The position numbers were made by a program, and so were the translations under genes. Shown piece by piece: positions 61,746-64,000 of a stretch of 64,000 bases of DNA. Below the pieces are notes generated by a model, which had not been told where the DNA came from, made no database searches, and worked only from the letters and a program-made list of their open reading frames with translations. Position 1 is the first letter of the stretch. Each line of letters opens with the position of its first letter. Origin of the DNA: Atrina japonica (taxonomy: Eukaryota; Mollusca; Bivalvia; Pterioida; Pinnidae); the NCBI GenBank assembly GCA_030159075.1, contig BROG01000075.1, positions 806,501 through 870,500 on the forward strand, given 5' to 3'.

Positions 61746-63029
61746 CTTTGAATCTAGCTCAAAAAATTTGAAACTTGCAATACAGGGCTCTAAGTACACC
61801 TTGATGTCTGGTTGTCAAATGGCGACTTACTCAGAATTTTACTCGCCATTTGAAATTTTTTGGTTGCCATGTATTCATAAGTAGTATTTCTGACATAAAT
61901 TCTCGTATCTTGATTTTGATGAAACTTTATATGAAGCAAGTACTCATGAACCACTACCAAGTTTGTTCATTTCGACCCAGGGGTGGAATCAGGGTGGGGC
62001 AAAAGAAGCCCCTGGGGTACCCCCCTTTAAATATCTTCTCCAGAACCGCTGCATGAATTGTAAAACTAACTGTATCTGAGTGATCTACATAGATATATGA
62101 TTCAAGTTTATAAATTTCGTTGAAATTGGAAAATAAATTTTCGACACGTTTTTGACGTCTTTCTAGACTTTGTAATTTTCATTCTTTTTTGTATGATTTC
62201 TTTGATTTTCTCAATTATTATTTTAATATGATGCATTTATTTTATGTGTTTTACCTGTGGTTTGGTAGATGAATACTTTGCTGAAAGAATTTTGCTGAAA
62301 TTTTATTTTTGAATTTTTTATGACTGCAAAAATGAAAGGGGGAGGGGGTTGATTTTTCCTCATTTTCAACTTCTTCTCCAAAACTGCTGAAGGAATTTTG
62401 ATGAAACTTTGTAGGAAGTAAGTTCTCATGAACCTCTACAAAGTTTAATAATTTCAGCCAGATCAACAAAGGCATGGATTCAGCGTGGGGCGAAGGCTCA
62501 TGTGAGCTATTGTGATCACTCCCCGTCCAGCGTCTGGCCGTAAACATTTTATATTTTTGACTTCTTCTCTGAAACCACTGAAGGGATTTTGATAAACTTG
62601 ACAGGAAGCAAGTGCTTAAGGTCCTTTACCAAGTTTGTACTTTTCAGTCAGATTGGTCCAAGGGTGGATCCGGGCGGGGCAGAATAGATCCCAAAAGCTA
62701 CCCTTATTAAAAATGTTTTTCTCCAGAGCCATTACATGAATTGAAAAATGGATTAATTCCGAGTGATCTACATGGATGTATGATTTAAGTTTGTATTTTT
62801 TTCATGGAAATCGGAATATTAATTTTTGACACGTTTTTGAGGTCATTTCAGACTTTGTCATTTTCATATTTTTGCATGATTTCTTCAATTATTTTCCCTT
62901 GCATTAACTTTGATGCATTCATTTAATGTGTTTTACTTGTACATTGTAATCAGGTGAAGAAATGTTTTTGTGCAAAAAATTTGCAGAAATTTAATATCTG
63001 TAATTTTTTATGAATTTTTTTAAGACTGC

Positions 63030-63060
<31 letters not shown>

Positions 63061-63300
63061 GGAGGGGCTGTTTGCATTTTTGACACTATCAGCTTTTGTT
63101 TCAAAACTTGTGAAGGAATTTTGACAAAACTATACAGGAAGCAAGTGCTTATGGTCCTTTACCAAGTTTGTAGTTTTCAGCCAGATTGGCCTAGGTTTGG
63201 ATCCAGGGCGGGGCAGAAACACGTTTTTGAGGTCTTTTCGAACTTTGTCATTTTCATTAATTTTTACATTATATCTCCCCTTGCATTCAGAATGATGCAT
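61746..63300. repeat. diverged ~500-bp tandem copies of a bivalve repeat
   Basis: Three loose copies of ATTTTGATGAAACTT..., GAAGCAAGTGCTTATGGTCC, TTTACCAAGTTTGT, a GG.TGGATCC.GGCGGGGCA segment and GACACGTTTTTGAGGTC. A 27-base A run lies at 63030-63056. No gene. Confidence 0.7.
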
Positions 63301-64000
63301 TAAAGTGTTTTACTTGTATATACGTGTAGTTGAAGAAATGTTTTTGTTTAAGAGTTTTGCTGAAATTTGATTTCTAGAATTTTTAATGAATTTCTTAAAA
63401 CAGCAATATTTATGTTTCTTGGCCAGATCAGCCTACATGTACCTATTCTTCTTGGTTTTCTCTTTACATTTGTAGATGGTTCTCATGTGAGTGATCAAGG
63501 CCCTCTTGGGCCTCTTGTTCAATGGATCACCATTCATCTAATAATAGTATTAGGATGCGGATACTTTGCATATAGGTTCTTTAGGGGTCAAATATTAATG
63601 TTGGAGAATAAAACTGGAAAAATATTTTAATTATTTTCTTCTTTTTTGACATGTTTTGGACTTCACCTTTTTGCCCCAAATCTGCAGGTTAAGTTTTAAG
63701 ATTTTCAATGGTTCACCATTCATTTAATAATAGAATTAGTATGCTGATACTTTGCATAGAAGTCAACATTAATGTTCGAAAGTAAAACTGGAAAAATATT
63801 TAAATTATTTTCTTCTTTTTGGACATGTTTTGGATCATTTTTATGCCCCCACTCTGCAGGTTTTGGTTAAAGTTTTTGAATGGTTCACCATTCATTTAAT
63901 AACAGTATTAGGATGCTGATACTTATGCCTATAGGTTCTTTATTTATAATTTTTTGACAGGTAGGGGACATGTATTGAATCATCAATACTCTCAGAATGC
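63301..64000. repeat. ~170-bp tandem copies at right edge
   Basis: TGGTTCACCATTCATTTAAT followed by AGTATTAGGATGCTGATACT recurs at ~63520, ~63708 and ~63878. CATGTGAGTGATCAAGGCCC and CTCTTGGGCCTCTTGTTCAA (63486-63522) form the familiar end of a molluscan repeat (recalled). The 87-codon frame at 63367-63630 is repeat-derived. Confidence 0.75.

Overview
This is eukaryotic, AT-rich, intron-bearing DNA that looks like a bivalve mollusc nuclear genome (inferred from the repeat families and host exons; species not determinable by eye). There is no operon, ribosomal RNA gene or CRISPR array. Host coding sequence is sparse and mobile or tandem repeats dominate.

Host genes. (1) 1598-1866, minus: first coding exon of a hydroxylysine-kinase-like (HYKK/AGPHD1) gene that continues off the left edge. 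(2) 31557-34355, plus: a complete three-exon gene for a 52-residue secreted tyrosine-rich peptide that I do not recognise, with TATA box, splice sites and polyadenylation signal. (3) 54175-57081, plus: two coding exons of WDR1/AIP1 (actin-disassembly WD40 protein), with a possible promoter and first exon near 51543-51638. Its later exons are not in the window.

Mobile DNA, left to right. A tRNA-headed SINE family has three copies, two with clean target duplications (9013-9262, 38721-38993). A solo LTR at 7134-8186 has perfect GTACG flanks. A Penelope-like retroelement, probably Naiad type, has one long broken copy (11752-13970) and six 3' fragments. Other items are a Tc1/mariner remnant, several foldback MITEs, a LINE 3' end, a TTF-zinc-finger hAT fragment, a ~4 kb hAT element (45967-49934) whose broken reading frame starts with an OTU-protease-like domain, a pogo-like element inside WDR1, a second Penelope-like fragment, an unidentified GC-rich block (57725-59129) and a truncated Ty3/gypsy element with its 3' LTR (59130-61076).

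Tandem DNA. Arrays have 59, 56, 53, 64, 36, ~165, 43 and ~160 bp units, plus long TA, GA, CA and TG microsatellites and a 1.3 kb T-rich tract between 51-bp direct repeats. Several broken frames and one array show mainly single-base length errors, so part of the apparent decay may be uncorrected long-read sequence rather than biology.
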